The notes beneath the pieces were generated by a model. It had not been told where the DNA came from, ran no database searches, and worked only from the letters and a program-made list of their open reading frames with translations. A program made the position numbers and the translations under genes. Shown piece by piece: positions 38,101-45,983 of a DNA stretch of 64,000 nt (position 1 is its first letter; every line of letters begins with the position of its first letter). The DNA comes from Acetobacteraceae bacterium (GTDB lineage: Bacteria; Pseudomonadota; Alphaproteobacteria; Acetobacterales; Acetobacteraceae), in assembly GCA_004843165.1 (NCBI GenBank), contig CP039459.1, forward strand, positions 995,501 to 1,059,500. Reading direction: 5' to 3'.

Positions 38101-38670
38101 CTTCGTACATCTACTGAAGAGATAGATAAAAAACAGAAATTGGGCGATTTGGAATTAGAGCGGACAAAGGCCGTTGTTTCACCGAAACCTAAAAGATGGA
38201 GCAGAATAGGGAACGGAGAAAATATTGGGCAACGAGATGCGGCTCTTTGCTGGTGGCATGATTTTTCTCAAACCGCATTGACGGGGCTTTTCCCTCAAAA
38301 TCAACCATTTCGAGAGCAACCGCTGAAAGAAACAGATTTGGCTTTTGTTTGGGATGAAGAAAGAGAAAGATTAAGCCTGAATCAAGCTGTTCCACAGAGC
38401 CGAGGGCGAGATTTATACGTAGAGGTGAATAGATTATGCCATTCAGTGCCACTTATAGAAGGTAAGCATATTTCTTTTTGGAATCAGGCCAATTTAGAGA
38501 TTTTATTAAAAGATTGGTTGGAAAACTATGGTGGAAAAGAGAAGGATTCTCAAAAAATGGAAGCACGACGGGTCACATCACTTTCGGCATATGAGGGCGA
38601 TGGCACCCAAGGGTGGTCTTGGCATGAGGCGCTTGGCCTGACGTTAAAAGTAGAAGCGATAAGGGAATAA
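35191..38670 (+). CDS. cas3: Cas2-Cas3 fusion (type I-F nuclease-helicase)
   Basis: This is the 1159-residue fusion that defines type I-F. Residues 1-95 are a Cas2 ferredoxin-like domain (MEILLVSQCDHKALKETRRI). The HD nuclease follows with LLHDLGKAS (His121, Asp122). The helicase has Walker A TGCGKT with Lys441, the Walker B segment LILDELDD (Asp606, Glu607), SATLPE, and motif VI QLAGRVQRHRK. Cas3 unwinds and degrades DNA bound by the Csy complex; the Cas2 part joins Cas1 in adaptation. All motifs are intact. It is translationally coupled to cas1. Confidence 0.97.
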   Translation: MEILLVSQCDHKALKETRRILDQFACRTGERCWQTPITMAGLKTLHKMLRASARKNTSVACHLIGSRSELLWIVGDASRFDMRGRVPTQSTARNMLRQEDENDWDTAEAVRLLARISGLLHDLGKASAAFQEKLTGKNTERNLWRHEWQSARMFAHFVKASGEQDADWLRRLESGEGKTPENWLPIEWKKQESWKSENAKTPLADLPPLARAVIWLMVSHHRLPVSPNSEYFGAKAMDIRLDLLRDPLSSVTADWNDKVPEDLFSNKKLLRKYMDFTALEGVLKQSSFSKMLKNTAKRLLKFQDKTQNWQHWESDLYILHLARLSLMLADHHVSSWGREKLEHKAGEALANTDKDNQPKQSLHGHLTEISKKAGAIANFLENFTLPLTLIPLQRLKNFRKTIGTGDFAWQKKAREAALEIQEKSLKEGAFIVNMASTGCGKTIANAKIIASLTPEKKPLRMTYALGLRVLTRQTGDAYKAYLDLTDEELGVFVGGAVSKEIADFLEEKAEKSGSESKADLFPDEMGEIFFEADPSRNEDWENHPLLSAVYGIGKEGGRKNQKERKFIDAPILVCTVDHLVPATEAWKGGHQINPMLRLMSSDLILDELDDYSLEDMPALMRLVWFSGMLGGRVLLSSATLPETLVRGMFLAYRAGREIYLKNHGGYSGARPQCIPEIPCLWVDEFKSEPVICRREADFKEAHAIFAQKRAKKLLENAERLPLRRGEIIGQAVLKENLAKEEIPLVLAKLFRDHALKLHEAHGEVIPKGAYQGKKVSFGIIRMANIAPLYQVAIEMFQQGCSAAETQMHLCVYHSRFPLICRSAIEAGLDRVFNRKQASKPFWEKEEVLAALCQSSKEIKNHLFVVLASPVCEVGRDWDADWAIAEPSSLRSIIQLAGRVQRHRKQVTDKQKPNILLLNKNVNALKGQSPAYQRPGYEGGNWALNTHELETLLRKSEYEIITSIPRLLTPELRTSTEEIDKKQKLGDLELERTKAVVSPKPKRWSRIGNGENIGQRDAALCWWHDFSQTALTGLFPQNQPFREQPLKETDLAFVWDEERERLSLNQAVPQSRGRDLYVEVNRLCHSVPLIEGKHISFWNQANLEILLKDWLENYGGKEKDSQKMEARRVTSLSAYEGDGTQGWSWHEALGLTLKVEAIRE

Positions 38671-38925
38671 AGAATTGGAGTTGTAAAATTAAATCTCATA
38701 AAGAAAAATTTTTGACCGTATGCTATCAAATGGGTCCATATCTTTATAAGTTGTTCTTTGATTATAATTTTTCTTAAAAATTTTAAAAAAGTATAAATTT
38801 CTCCCTCAGAAATAATTTTATCCATTAGAAAATAAGGGATAAAAACGATATGAATGTGAATGTATTCAGGTAGACTGCCGCATAGGCAGCTTAAAGATAA
38901 AAAATAAGTTTTAGAAAGAGACATT
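38671..38925 (+). promoter_or_regulatory. cas3-csy1 intergenic region, presumed csy promoter
   Basis: A 255-bp AT-rich gap separates the adaptation/nuclease genes from the csy1-4 genes and probably contains the promoter of the latter. It has no gene of its own on the plus strand; the minus-strand frame across it is antisense to csy1. Its right end carries a CRISPR-repeat-like hairpin (38870-38897). Confidence 0.6.
38870..38897 (+). repeat. Solitary CRISPR-repeat-like hairpin in the csy1 leader
   Basis: In the cas-sense orientation this 28-bp stretch matches the array repeat at 23 of 28 positions. It keeps ACTGCCGCA and AGGCAGCTTA (so the CTGCC/GGCAG stem is intact) and differs in the two ends and one loop base (T for C). 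It lies 28 bases before the csy1 ATG, inside the presumed leader of the csy1-4 mRNA. Array repeats are transcribed from the opposite strand, so this one is placed to be read with the cas genes. Confidence 0.85.
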
Positions 38926-40344
38926 ATGAGCGATAGATCCCGCCAGCGTATCTTTGAAACGGCCATTGCAGAATTTCTGAATGCTCGACGTGAGGAAAAG
39001 CTTAGAGGGAAAGAAAACCCTTCTATTTCAGCTAAATATAATAAGTCAGACTGGCTCGAAAATACGGCAAAAATTTTACAGAAAACAAAAGTGCAAATTG
39101 GCACCCATTTGCCCAAAGCGACGCATTCGGATGTGCAGGGCGGCACAATTTTAGCAAGTTCTCTGCCAGAACGCTCTGAAATTGGCACGCATCTTTTAGG
39201 GAGCGGATTTATTGTTGATGCGACAGGGAATGGGGCTGAAAATGCAGCGGTTCTAGACGGCTGGAATTTTCTTCACCTTTTTGTTGAAGTTGATGGAAAA
39301 AGGCGTTTTTTAAAAGACTGGTTGCGAGATAAGGATGAGGATGCACTTGCAGCTTTAAGCGAGGTTAAGAATAAAAGTGAAAATATAGCCTCTCGTTTCC
39401 TTTCTTTTATAGAGCGTGAAGAAAAACGTTCCAAAGAAGGTGTTTCGGATGGCAATGCAAAGCAGATTTATTGGTTAGCAGAGGGTGAAGATGCTTCTAA
39501 GAATGAAAATTTCATTTTACTTCAACCGCTTTATCCAACCTCTTTAGCGCATCTAATTCATGCTACTCTTTCAGAAGCCCGTTATGGTGAAAAGGCAAAA
39601 GAAGGTCGAGAGGCACGGCGCAAAAATCAGCCTTGGGATGGCGTGTTAATGGAATTTAGAGGGCTGGCGAAGCGTAGTTTGGGCGGAAGTAAACCTCAAA
39701 ATGTCAGCCAGCTTAATTCTTTGCGAGGTGGTGCGATGTCGCTTTTCTCTTCTGCTCCGCCACCAGCTTTAAGGGGTGGAAGAGGTGCCCCTTTGTTGAA
39801 GACAAAAAAATCTGTTGTCCGTTGGATTATGCAACAGCCTAATATTTATTGGGCCTTAAGTGAGTTGATAAAATTATTGAAAAATAATCAAAATGCGACG
39901 GATATTAGCCGTATTCAGAAAGCTCGTGAGGGATTGGAAAATTTTATTGCCGAAGAAATTACGCATCAGGCGGCTAAAGTTCGTAATGCACAATCTGCTG
40001 GATGGTCTGATCATCCAGAATGCGAACTGCCAGAAGAAGAGCGTCTTTGGCTTGATACGGGTAGAGTGGAAGATGAAGACAATTTCAATTCTCAAGCGGA
40101 CCAGGATTTTCGGGAAAGATATCACTGGGGGGATTGGCCAGACTTGATTGCCAATCGAATGGCCGCTTTTATCAATCATTTTTTAAGAGCAAAAGGAAAA
40201 TTCGCTGTCGGTGATGTAGAACATTATCATTGGGCACGTATAAGTGCTCTGGTCATTGATACCTCTTGGCCTGTTCCGTTTCAGCGGAAATCAAAATCCC
40301 AAAGGGATGCAGATTTAGCCCCCTATCGGGAGAAGCAATCATGA
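38926..40344 (+). CDS. csy1: Csy1 / Cas8f, Csy complex subunit
   Basis: Csy1 (472 residues) is the large subunit that with Csy2 holds the 5' handle of the crRNA and recognises the PAM. The N-terminal RQRIFETAIAEFLNARREEKL and the internal EFRGLAKRSLGGSKPQNVSQLN, SLFSSAPPP segments are characteristic of the I-F family. AGAAAGAGA precedes ATG 38926. The last codons overlap the csy2 start (ATGA). The length is at the upper end for the family. Confidence 0.93.
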   Translation: MSDRSRQRIFETAIAEFLNARREEKLRGKENPSISAKYNKSDWLENTAKILQKTKVQIGTHLPKATHSDVQGGTILASSLPERSEIGTHLLGSGFIVDATGNGAENAAVLDGWNFLHLFVEVDGKRRFLKDWLRDKDEDALAALSEVKNKSENIASRFLSFIEREEKRSKEGVSDGNAKQIYWLAEGEDASKNENFILLQPLYPTSLAHLIHATLSEARYGEKAKEGREARRKNQPWDGVLMEFRGLAKRSLGGSKPQNVSQLNSLRGGAMSLFSSAPPPALRGGRGAPLLKTKKSVVRWIMQQPNIYWALSELIKLLKNNQNATDISRIQKAREGLENFIAEEITHQAAKVRNAQSAGWSDHPECELPEEERLWLDTGRVEDEDNFNSQADQDFRERYHWGDWPDLIANRMAAFINHFLRAKGKFAVGDVEHYHWARISALVIDTSWPVPFQRKSKSQRDADLAPYREKQS

Positions 40345-41375
40345 GTTCATTTTTTTCTAAAAAGCTGACGGATTACCTGATATTGCCACATTTGCGTATT
40401 CAAAATGCGAATGCCATTACGGGACCTTTTACACATGGTTTTCCTGCCATTACAGCCTTTATGGGTTTAATGTGGGCGTTGGAGCGTAGATGTCAGAAAG
40501 AAGGACTGGAAATTGCCTTTAAGAATGTTGGTGTCATTGCCTATCAAACTCAAGAACTTGTGAAAGAAGATAGATATAATCCGGCTGTTTTTCATTTAAC
40601 GCGTAATCGTGTTCGGGCTAATGGTACCCCGCTTCCTATTCAGGAAGAGGGGCGAATGCATTTAGAAATTTCTCTGATTTTTGGTGTGAATATTGCGGAT
40701 GCATATCTCTCAGAGGATCGTCGAAAAAAGCTGGCAAAAGATGTTCTTGCGGTTGTGCATTCGATGCGTATTGCTGGTGGAATTATTTTGCCAAATGTTT
40801 TCCCAAGTGCTTTGCCAGCCTATCAGACAATGCCTTCTCTCATCGGGCGGGAAAAGTTTGAAAAAGAGTGGAAGCGTCAGCGTAATCGTTTCTTACCTGG
40901 TTTTGCTTTGATTGAACGGGCGGATTTAATTGAAGCACGTTTAAAAACACTTCAGGAAGAACACAGAGACGGGGAACCGAACCCAACAAAGCTTGATGCA
41001 TGGCTTTCTTTATGTGCCATCAATTGGCGTGCTGACGAAGTAGAGGAGAATGGCGAGGTAAAATGGTATCCTGACCGTCAAAAAGGAAGTGGCTGGGTTG
41101 TTCCAATCCCTGTTGGCTATGCTGCAATCTCTCCTTTGCATGAAGCTGGAACAGTAAAAGATTCCAGAGATGATAAAACGTCTTTTCAAGCTGTGGAATC
41201 TCTGCAGTCTATTGGAGAGTGGAAATTTCCGCCTACCATTAAAGAGGTTTCAGAACTGCTTTGGGGGGTAGAGAATGATTTGGAGACAGGCCTTTATCGT
41301 TGCCGCTCTTGGAAAGAGATCTCTGAAAAAAGAGAGAGCTTATTAGACGAGGACGACGATGAACTCTCAGGCTGA
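40341..41375 (+). CDS. csy2: Csy2 / Cas5f, Csy complex subunit
   Basis: Csy2 (344 residues) pairs with Csy1 to cap the 5' end of the crRNA. It begins MSSFFSKKLTDYLILPHLRIQNANAI (first residues), with the family segment GPFTHGFPAITAFMGLMWAL and the later GGIILPNVFPSALP. I chose ATG 40341, preceded by GGGAG and overlapping the csy1 stop by four bases (ATGA), rather than the upstream start inside csy1. Confidence 0.93.
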   Translation: MSSFFSKKLTDYLILPHLRIQNANAITGPFTHGFPAITAFMGLMWALERRCQKEGLEIAFKNVGVIAYQTQELVKEDRYNPAVFHLTRNRVRANGTPLPIQEEGRMHLEISLIFGVNIADAYLSEDRRKKLAKDVLAVVHSMRIAGGIILPNVFPSALPAYQTMPSLIGREKFEKEWKRQRNRFLPGFALIERADLIEARLKTLQEEHRDGEPNPTKLDAWLSLCAINWRADEVEENGEVKWYPDRQKGSGWVVPIPVGYAAISPLHEAGTVKDSRDDKTSFQAVESLQSIGEWKFPPTIKEVSELLWGVENDLETGLYRCRSWKEISEKRESLLDEDDDELSG

Positions 41376-41437
41376 TGATTTCTAGCATTAAGGTTTCAAG
41401 TTTAGAAAATTTTTTAAAGATTAAGGGAATTTAGGTT

Positions 41438-42496
41438 ATGGCAGGAAAAGATTTAAAAACAGCATCAGTTTTGGCATTTGAACGCAAATTGGATCTTTCA
41501 GATGGTCTCTTTTTCTCAGGAAATTGGGATCAGCGTTTAGAAGAGAAAAAATTCTCTCCGATAAAATTACGTGAAAAAGCGGTGCGGGGTACAATTTCCA
41601 ACCGTCTAAAAACAAAAGATCAAGATCCCGCAAAATTAGATAATTCAATTAATAGTCCTAATCTCCAGACCGTAGATGTAGCAGCCCTCTTTCCAGAAGA
41701 TGATGCGCTAAAGGCAGTTTTTACATTCCGTGTTCTTCCTGGGGTTGGTAAGCCTTCTGCCTGCAATCATCATGGATATGAAAAAAAGCTTCTGGAAACG
41801 GTTTCTGCCTTTTTTCAAGGTAATGGCATTGAAGATTTAGCTTGGCGTTATGCATGGAATATTGCTTCCGGTCGCTTTCTTTGGCGTAACCGTTTAGGGG
41901 CACAGCAAATTGAAATTCAGGTTGTACAGATTGAAGGCGGAGAAGCAGTTCAAAAATGGGTTTTCCCGGCTTTAGACTATAGCTTGAATGGTTTTGAACA
42001 AACACCACAAAGTGACAAGGATAAACTTAAAGATTTTGCAAAAATCATTGAAGAGACGCTTCGGGGTGGGAAAGTTTCTCTATTTAAGGTGGAGGCTTTT
42101 GTGCGTGCTGGGCAGGGGCAGGAAGTTTATCCTTCGCAAGAGTTGATTTTGGACGGCGGCGGTAGAGGAACAAAAAGCCGTGTCCTGTATGAAATTGCCT
42201 TAGGGAATGAAAAAGTTGCAGGGATGCACAGTCAAAAAATTGGCAATGCCTTGCGGACAGTGGATAGTTGGTATCCAAATGCTGAAGAGAATGGCAATCG
42301 GCCGATTGCAGCAGAACCTTATGGCTCTGTAACCGTTCAGGGAAAAGCGTGGCGTCAGCCGAAACAAAAAAGAGATTTTTATACCTTATTGGATAATTGG
42401 CTTTTAAAAGATAAAGCGCCTTCGGAAGACGATCAGAAATTTGTGATGTCCATTCTCATTCGGGGTGGTGTTTTCGGGGATGCAGGTAAGGAATAA
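41438..42496 (+). CDS. csy3: Csy3 / Cas7f, Csy complex backbone
   Basis: Csy3 (352 residues) forms the six-subunit filament along the spacer part of the crRNA. The N-terminus (TASVLAFERKLDLSDGLFF) and the segments RGTISNRLK, YAWNIASGRFLWRNRLGAQ and the late HSQKIGNALRTVDSWYP are typical of the family. It follows csy2 after 62 bases and precedes csy4 by 12. Confidence 0.95.
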   Translation: MAGKDLKTASVLAFERKLDLSDGLFFSGNWDQRLEEKKFSPIKLREKAVRGTISNRLKTKDQDPAKLDNSINSPNLQTVDVAALFPEDDALKAVFTFRVLPGVGKPSACNHHGYEKKLLETVSAFFQGNGIEDLAWRYAWNIASGRFLWRNRLGAQQIEIQVVQIEGGEAVQKWVFPALDYSLNGFEQTPQSDKDKLKDFAKIIEETLRGGKVSLFKVEAFVRAGQGQEVYPSQELILDGGGRGTKSRVLYEIALGNEKVAGMHSQKIGNALRTVDSWYPNAEENGNRPIAAEPYGSVTVQGKAWRQPKQKRDFYTLLDNWLLKDKAPSEDDQKFVMSILIRGGVFGDAGKE

Positions 42497-42508
42497 GGGG
42501 GACTAAAG

Positions 42509-43117
42509 ATGATTCTTTCCCATTATATTGATCTTCTTCCTGTGCCGGAGGAGGAGATGAGAGTTTCTCAGCTTATGGCAGATTGTTTTGGTATGATTCA
42601 CAAGGCACTGGCTTTTTCAAAAGAGGAACGGATCGGGATTTCACTTCCCCATCATAAGGAAGGGTTAGCAGAAATGCAGACCCCGTCCCTTGGGAATCTT
42701 TTGCGTTTGCATGGCTCAGAGGAAGCTTTACGAAATCTTTTGAAACGACCGGAGCTTCAGACTCTAACTGATTATGTTCATATTAAAGGTATTTTACCTG
42801 TTCCACGTGGAACACAATATCGTTCTGTAAAGCGGGTGCAGGTAAAGTCCGGAATGGAACGTCTTCGTCGACGTGCCATAAAGCGTCATAATATCAGCCA
42901 AGAGGAGGCGCAGAGACGCTATCCTGACGGTGGTGAGGCGGTAAGTTTTTTGCCTTATTTATCCATCAAAAGTTCGAGTAGTCATCAGCATTTTAAGCTC
43001 TTTATTTCTCATGGAGAAATTATGGAAAAGCCTGTGGCTGGAAAATTCTCGGCCTATGGTTTAGGCATAGCGGATCAGAAAAAAAATATCCCATGTCCGA
43101 CTGTGCCTTGGTTTTAA
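42509..43117 (+). CDS. csy4: Csy4 / Cas6f, CRISPR RNA endonuclease
   Basis: Csy4 (202 residues) cleaves each repeat hairpin and stays on the 3' end of the crRNA. It starts MILSHYIDLLPVPEEE, has the catalytic His at residue 31 (GMIHKAL; His29 in P. aeruginosa), the Ser cluster KSSSSHQHFKLFI, the Arg-rich RNA-binding helix RLRRRAIKRH and the C-terminal AYGLGI. GGGGG-type spacing to csy3 is 12 bases. Its end lies 26 bases from the convergent DUF421 gene. Confidence 0.95.
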   Translation: MILSHYIDLLPVPEEEMRVSQLMADCFGMIHKALAFSKEERIGISLPHHKEGLAEMQTPSLGNLLRLHGSEEALRNLLKRPELQTLTDYVHIKGILPVPRGTQYRSVKRVQVKSGMERLRRRAIKRHNISQEEAQRRYPDGGEAVSFLPYLSIKSSSSHQHFKLFISHGEIMEKPVAGKFSAYGLGIADQKKNIPCPTVPWF

Positions 43118-43143
43118 TGTCGAGAGATTAAACAGGTGGAAAT

Positions 43144-44025
43144 TTAAGATTGTTGTGTGCCGGGGGCACGACTGACAGTTCGTGGCCAGCGGAAGGATTT
43201 CTTTCTGTTTCTTTTATCGAGAAGGGCTTTGTTGCGGCGGTTTTCCTCTTTATAGCGCTTTTTTTGCTCTTCATTATCCGTATCGTCCTTATCTTTCTCC
43301 TTTTCTCTTTCGGAAAGCGGTTTAAGATAAGGAATAACTCGGCCATTCATACAGATATAGACAAAGCCGTCGTTGCCATATTCTCCAAGAAAAATATCTT
43401 CGACATCTTCAAGTCCGTATTTTGCCATGTCATTTAAGACATCTTCTTTGGTCTTATCGAGGCTTTTAAGGACGCTTTCACGAAATTCGCCTTGGTAAAT
43501 AATTGCTGCGGCAGGAATGCGTTTGCTTTCGCATGTTGCGGTTAAGGCACCATTAGGCTCAATTTGCGCATAGGCGACCTCACTGAAGGAAAAAATACCT
43601 TGTAGGTTAAGTTGGGAGGCAACATTTAAAAGGTCTACCCGGCTATTATGGGCAAGGATAGGCTCCATAAGAAATTTACCGTTTTTAATGATAGGAATAG
43701 GATTGCCAATCGCAACGGCATAAAAATGGCTGTAATGACGGTAGAGATAGTTAAAAACGGAAAGAACACCTACACTTAGCAACAGAGCGGCGAGATAAGT
43801 GACAAGATACATATTGCGATCATAGAGCGCCCCTCCGATAACTCCCCCTAAGATAAAATTGCCAATAAGATCAATAGCGTTCATTTGTGAAAATTGCGTT
43901 CTTCCAGAAATACGCAAATAAGCGAGAATAATGCTAAAGCCCGCTAAGAGTTTTAGAAGCATCGAAAAGTAAAAATCAATATGAGTGAGAATATGTCTGA
44001 AGGTATTTTCTAATGGATGAAACAT
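43144..44025 (-). CDS. DUF421/YetF-type membrane protein B
   Basis: This 293-residue paralogue of the protein at 31940-32659 has the same three helices and GRTQFSQMNAIDLIGNF and LNLQGIFSFSEVAYAQIEPNG segments. It also has a 60-residue highly charged C-terminal extension (SEREKEKDKDDTDNEEQKK, then basic residues) absent from protein A. The two copies lie on the same strand on either side of the CRISPR-Cas locus. The function of the family is unknown. Confidence 0.85.
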   Translation of the reverse strand: MFHPLENTFRHILTHIDFYFSMLLKLLAGFSIILAYLRISGRTQFSQMNAIDLIGNFILGGVIGGALYDRNMYLVTYLAALLLSVGVLSVFNYLYRHYSHFYAVAIGNPIPIIKNGKFLMEPILAHNSRVDLLNVASQLNLQGIFSFSEVAYAQIEPNGALTATCESKRIPAAAIIYQGEFRESVLKSLDKTKEDVLNDMAKYGLEDVEDIFLGEYGNDGFVYICMNGRVIPYLKPLSEREKEKDKDDTDNEEQKKRYKEENRRNKALLDKRNRKKSFRWPRTVSRAPGTQQS

Positions 44026-44103
44026 GATTCTTTTCCTTCTTTTTCAAGCGGCAGGCATGGCGAATAGAGCGTTTTTAAGAGGATGTAAAATATTGAGCGC
44101 CTA

Positions 44104-44451
44104 TTACAGGCTATTTTGGTGGGGCGCATAAAAAATGATTGCCGCCCCTAAAAGGCAAAAGCAGAGTCCAAGAATGTCCCATTTATCGGGTCGGATATGT
44201 TCTATTCCCCAGAGCCATAAAAGACTGCAGAGGATGTAAATACCGCCATAAGCGGCATAGGTTCGTCCAGCATTTTCGAGCGGTATTTTGGTTAAAATCC
44301 ATGCAAATAAAATAAGGGATGTCGTCCCAACGATGATCCAATAGGGGGATTTTTCTTCTTTCGCCCATAGAAAAAAGGAAAAACAGCCGCCAATTTCAGT
44401 AATTCCTGCGAAAAGATACACAAGAAGGGTCTGAAAAAGGAGGCTGTTCAT
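44104..44451 (-). CDS. YnfA/UPF0060 small membrane protein
   Basis: This is a 115-residue, four-helix protein of the UPF0060 family: TEIGGCFSFFLWAKEEKSP, then AGRTYAAYGGIYILCSLLWLWGIE, then RPDKWDILGLCFCLLGAAII. It resembles small multidrug resistance transporters. I chose the ATG at 44451 (starting MNSLLFQTLLVYLFAG), with AGGAAA upstream, because the family is about 108 residues; the longer frame to 44505 adds a polar stretch not expected. It lies just after nuoN on the same strand. Confidence 0.85.
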   Translation of the reverse strand: MNSLLFQTLLVYLFAGITEIGGCFSFFLWAKEEKSPYWIIVGTTSLILFAWILTKIPLENAGRTYAAYGGIYILCSLLWLWGIEHIRPDKWDILGLCFCLLGAAIIFYAPHQNSL

Positions 44452-44510
44452 TCGAAATAATTTCCTGATAGAAACATCTTTAAAAAAAGAGAATATATCA
44501 GGCAAGGTCC

Positions 44511-45977
44511 TTAGGAAGCTAGGGTTAGTAAATTATGCTGAATAAGGGTGATAAGCGGTTGTGGCCAAATACCAAAAAGCAGAACCATGATTGTTGAAAT
44601 TAAAATCACTAGACCGGCAGGGCTAAGAGGCCAAGTGCTGGAAACTTGATATTCCCGCTGGCTAGGGGCTTTTAAATAAAGGCTGACTGTCACACGTAAA
44701 TAGTAATAAAGACCAATTGCGGAGCCAGCAACGACTGTCCCTGTTAAAATCCATTGATGGGCTTCAACAGCTGTCGCAAGCACATAGAATTTCCCAAGAA
44801 AGCCGAGTGTTATTGGAATCCCAGCCAGGGAAAGCATTGTTGCTGTCATCATAATTGCAAGCCAAGGGCGATACCAAAAGAGGCCACGATAGGCAAACAA
44901 AGATTCAGCATCGCTTTCACGGCACGGGCTGGAGACAAGGCTAATGACCCCAAAGGCCGCAAGATTACTGAAAAGATATCCAACAAAATAGATGCCAATC
45001 GTTTCAAGGGCCATATTCGAGAGATTTAAAGCCGTGGCTGCTACCAACAAATAGCCCAGATGGGCGATGGAGGAATAGCCAAGCATCCGTTTGATATTGC
45101 TCTGGCTTAAAGCCATGAGATTCCCAAAAAGGATAGAGAGAAAAGCGATGACTTCGAGGACAAGACGAACCGCTTCAGAATGTCCTTCCAGCGGGATATA
45201 GGATAAAAGTCGGATAAAGGCGCAAAAGATTGCAATTTTACTGGCTGTTGCCAAGAAAGCGGAAACAGGTGCGGGAGCACCCTGATAAACATCCGGTGTC
45301 CAGAGATGGAAAGGCACAAGAGAAAGTTTGAATCCTAGGCCGACAAGCATCATCCCAAGACCTGTTAAGAATAAAGGGGAGCGGCAAAGGTCTGTCGCAA
45401 AGGCCTGTCCAAAGCTAATAAAGGAGAGGCTTCCGGAATCGGCATAGAGAAGTCCCATGCCAAAGAGAAGGAAGGAGGATGCCGCAGCAGATAAAATGGT
45501 ATATTTTATGCTGGCTTCGAGAGATTTTTCCCGTTCAAATGCGTAGCCGACAAGGCCAAAAAGTGGGAGTGAAATCAGCTCAATTCCTAAAAAGAGAATG
45601 GCGAGATGATCTGCGTCTGCAAGAAGAATACCGCCCAAAACAGCTAGGAGCAAAAGGAGGTAAAACTCGTCTTTATTGTCATGGTAGCCTTTGAGCCAAG
45701 GGTAGGCAAAGAGGCAAGTCGCAAGTCCTGCGATGAGAACAAGGGCCGTGTAAAAGAGTGCATAATGATCGACCCGCAGCAGTGAGGTGATTGCCATCGT
45801 TCCTGCCGGATATATTGGGCAAAGGGAGAGGAGGGCGGCTCCCATTCCAATGAAAGAGAGCGCTGCATTGAGGCAGTGGTGACGTTGCCAGGAGATAGAG
45901 AGCATGACGGCTACGACAGTCAACCCGACAATCAACAGTGGGAGCAGTGCGATCAGTTGTTGCAAAGTTATTGTCAT
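44511..45977 (-). CDS. nuoN: NADH-quinone oxidoreductase subunit N
   Basis: This is an antiporter-like proton-pumping subunit in the membrane arm of complex I. It has 488 residues (485 in E. coli) and about 14 helices. The segments [23 protein letters not shown] (in part), [19 protein letters not shown] with the conserved Lys, and [18 protein letters not shown] are diagnostic. Last gene of the nuo operon, 6 bases after nuoM. Confidence 0.96.
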   Translation of the reverse strand: MTITLQQLIALLPLLIVGLTVVAVMLSISWQRHHCLNAALSFIGMGAALLSLCPIYPAGTMAITSLLRVDHYALFYTALVLIAGLATCLFAYPWLKGYHDNKDEFYLLLLLAVLGGILLADADHLAILFLGIELISLPLFGLVGYAFEREKSLEASIKYTILSAAASSFLLFGMGLLYADSGSLSFISFGQAFATDLCRSPLFLTGLGMMLVGLGFKLSLVPFHLWTPDVYQGAPAPVSAFLATASKIAIFCAFIRLLSYIPLEGHSEAVRLVLEVIAFLSILFGNLMALSQSNIKRMLGYSSIAHLGYLLVAATALNLSNMALETIGIYFVGYLFSNLAAFGVISLVSSPCRESDAESLFAYRGLFWYRPWLAIMMTATMLSLAGIPITLGFLGKFYVLATAVEAHQWILTGTVVAGSAIGLYYYLRVTVSLYLKAPSQREYQVSSTWPLSPAGLVILISTIMVLLFGIWPQPLITLIQHNLLTLAS

Positions 45978-45983
45978 GACAGT

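Noticed and set aside
38550-39188. 212-codon minus-strand frame across the cas3 end, the gap and the csy1 start
   Set aside because: It is antisense to two clearly real genes, with no ribosome-binding site or recognisable domain; part of it is the translated CRISPR-like hairpin.
34139-43117. Possible CRISPR-associated transposon (I-F3)
   Set aside because: cas1 and the cas2-3 fusion with intact nuclease and helicase motifs are present, and no tnsA/B/C or tniQ genes are nearby, so it is an ordinary defence I-F1 system.
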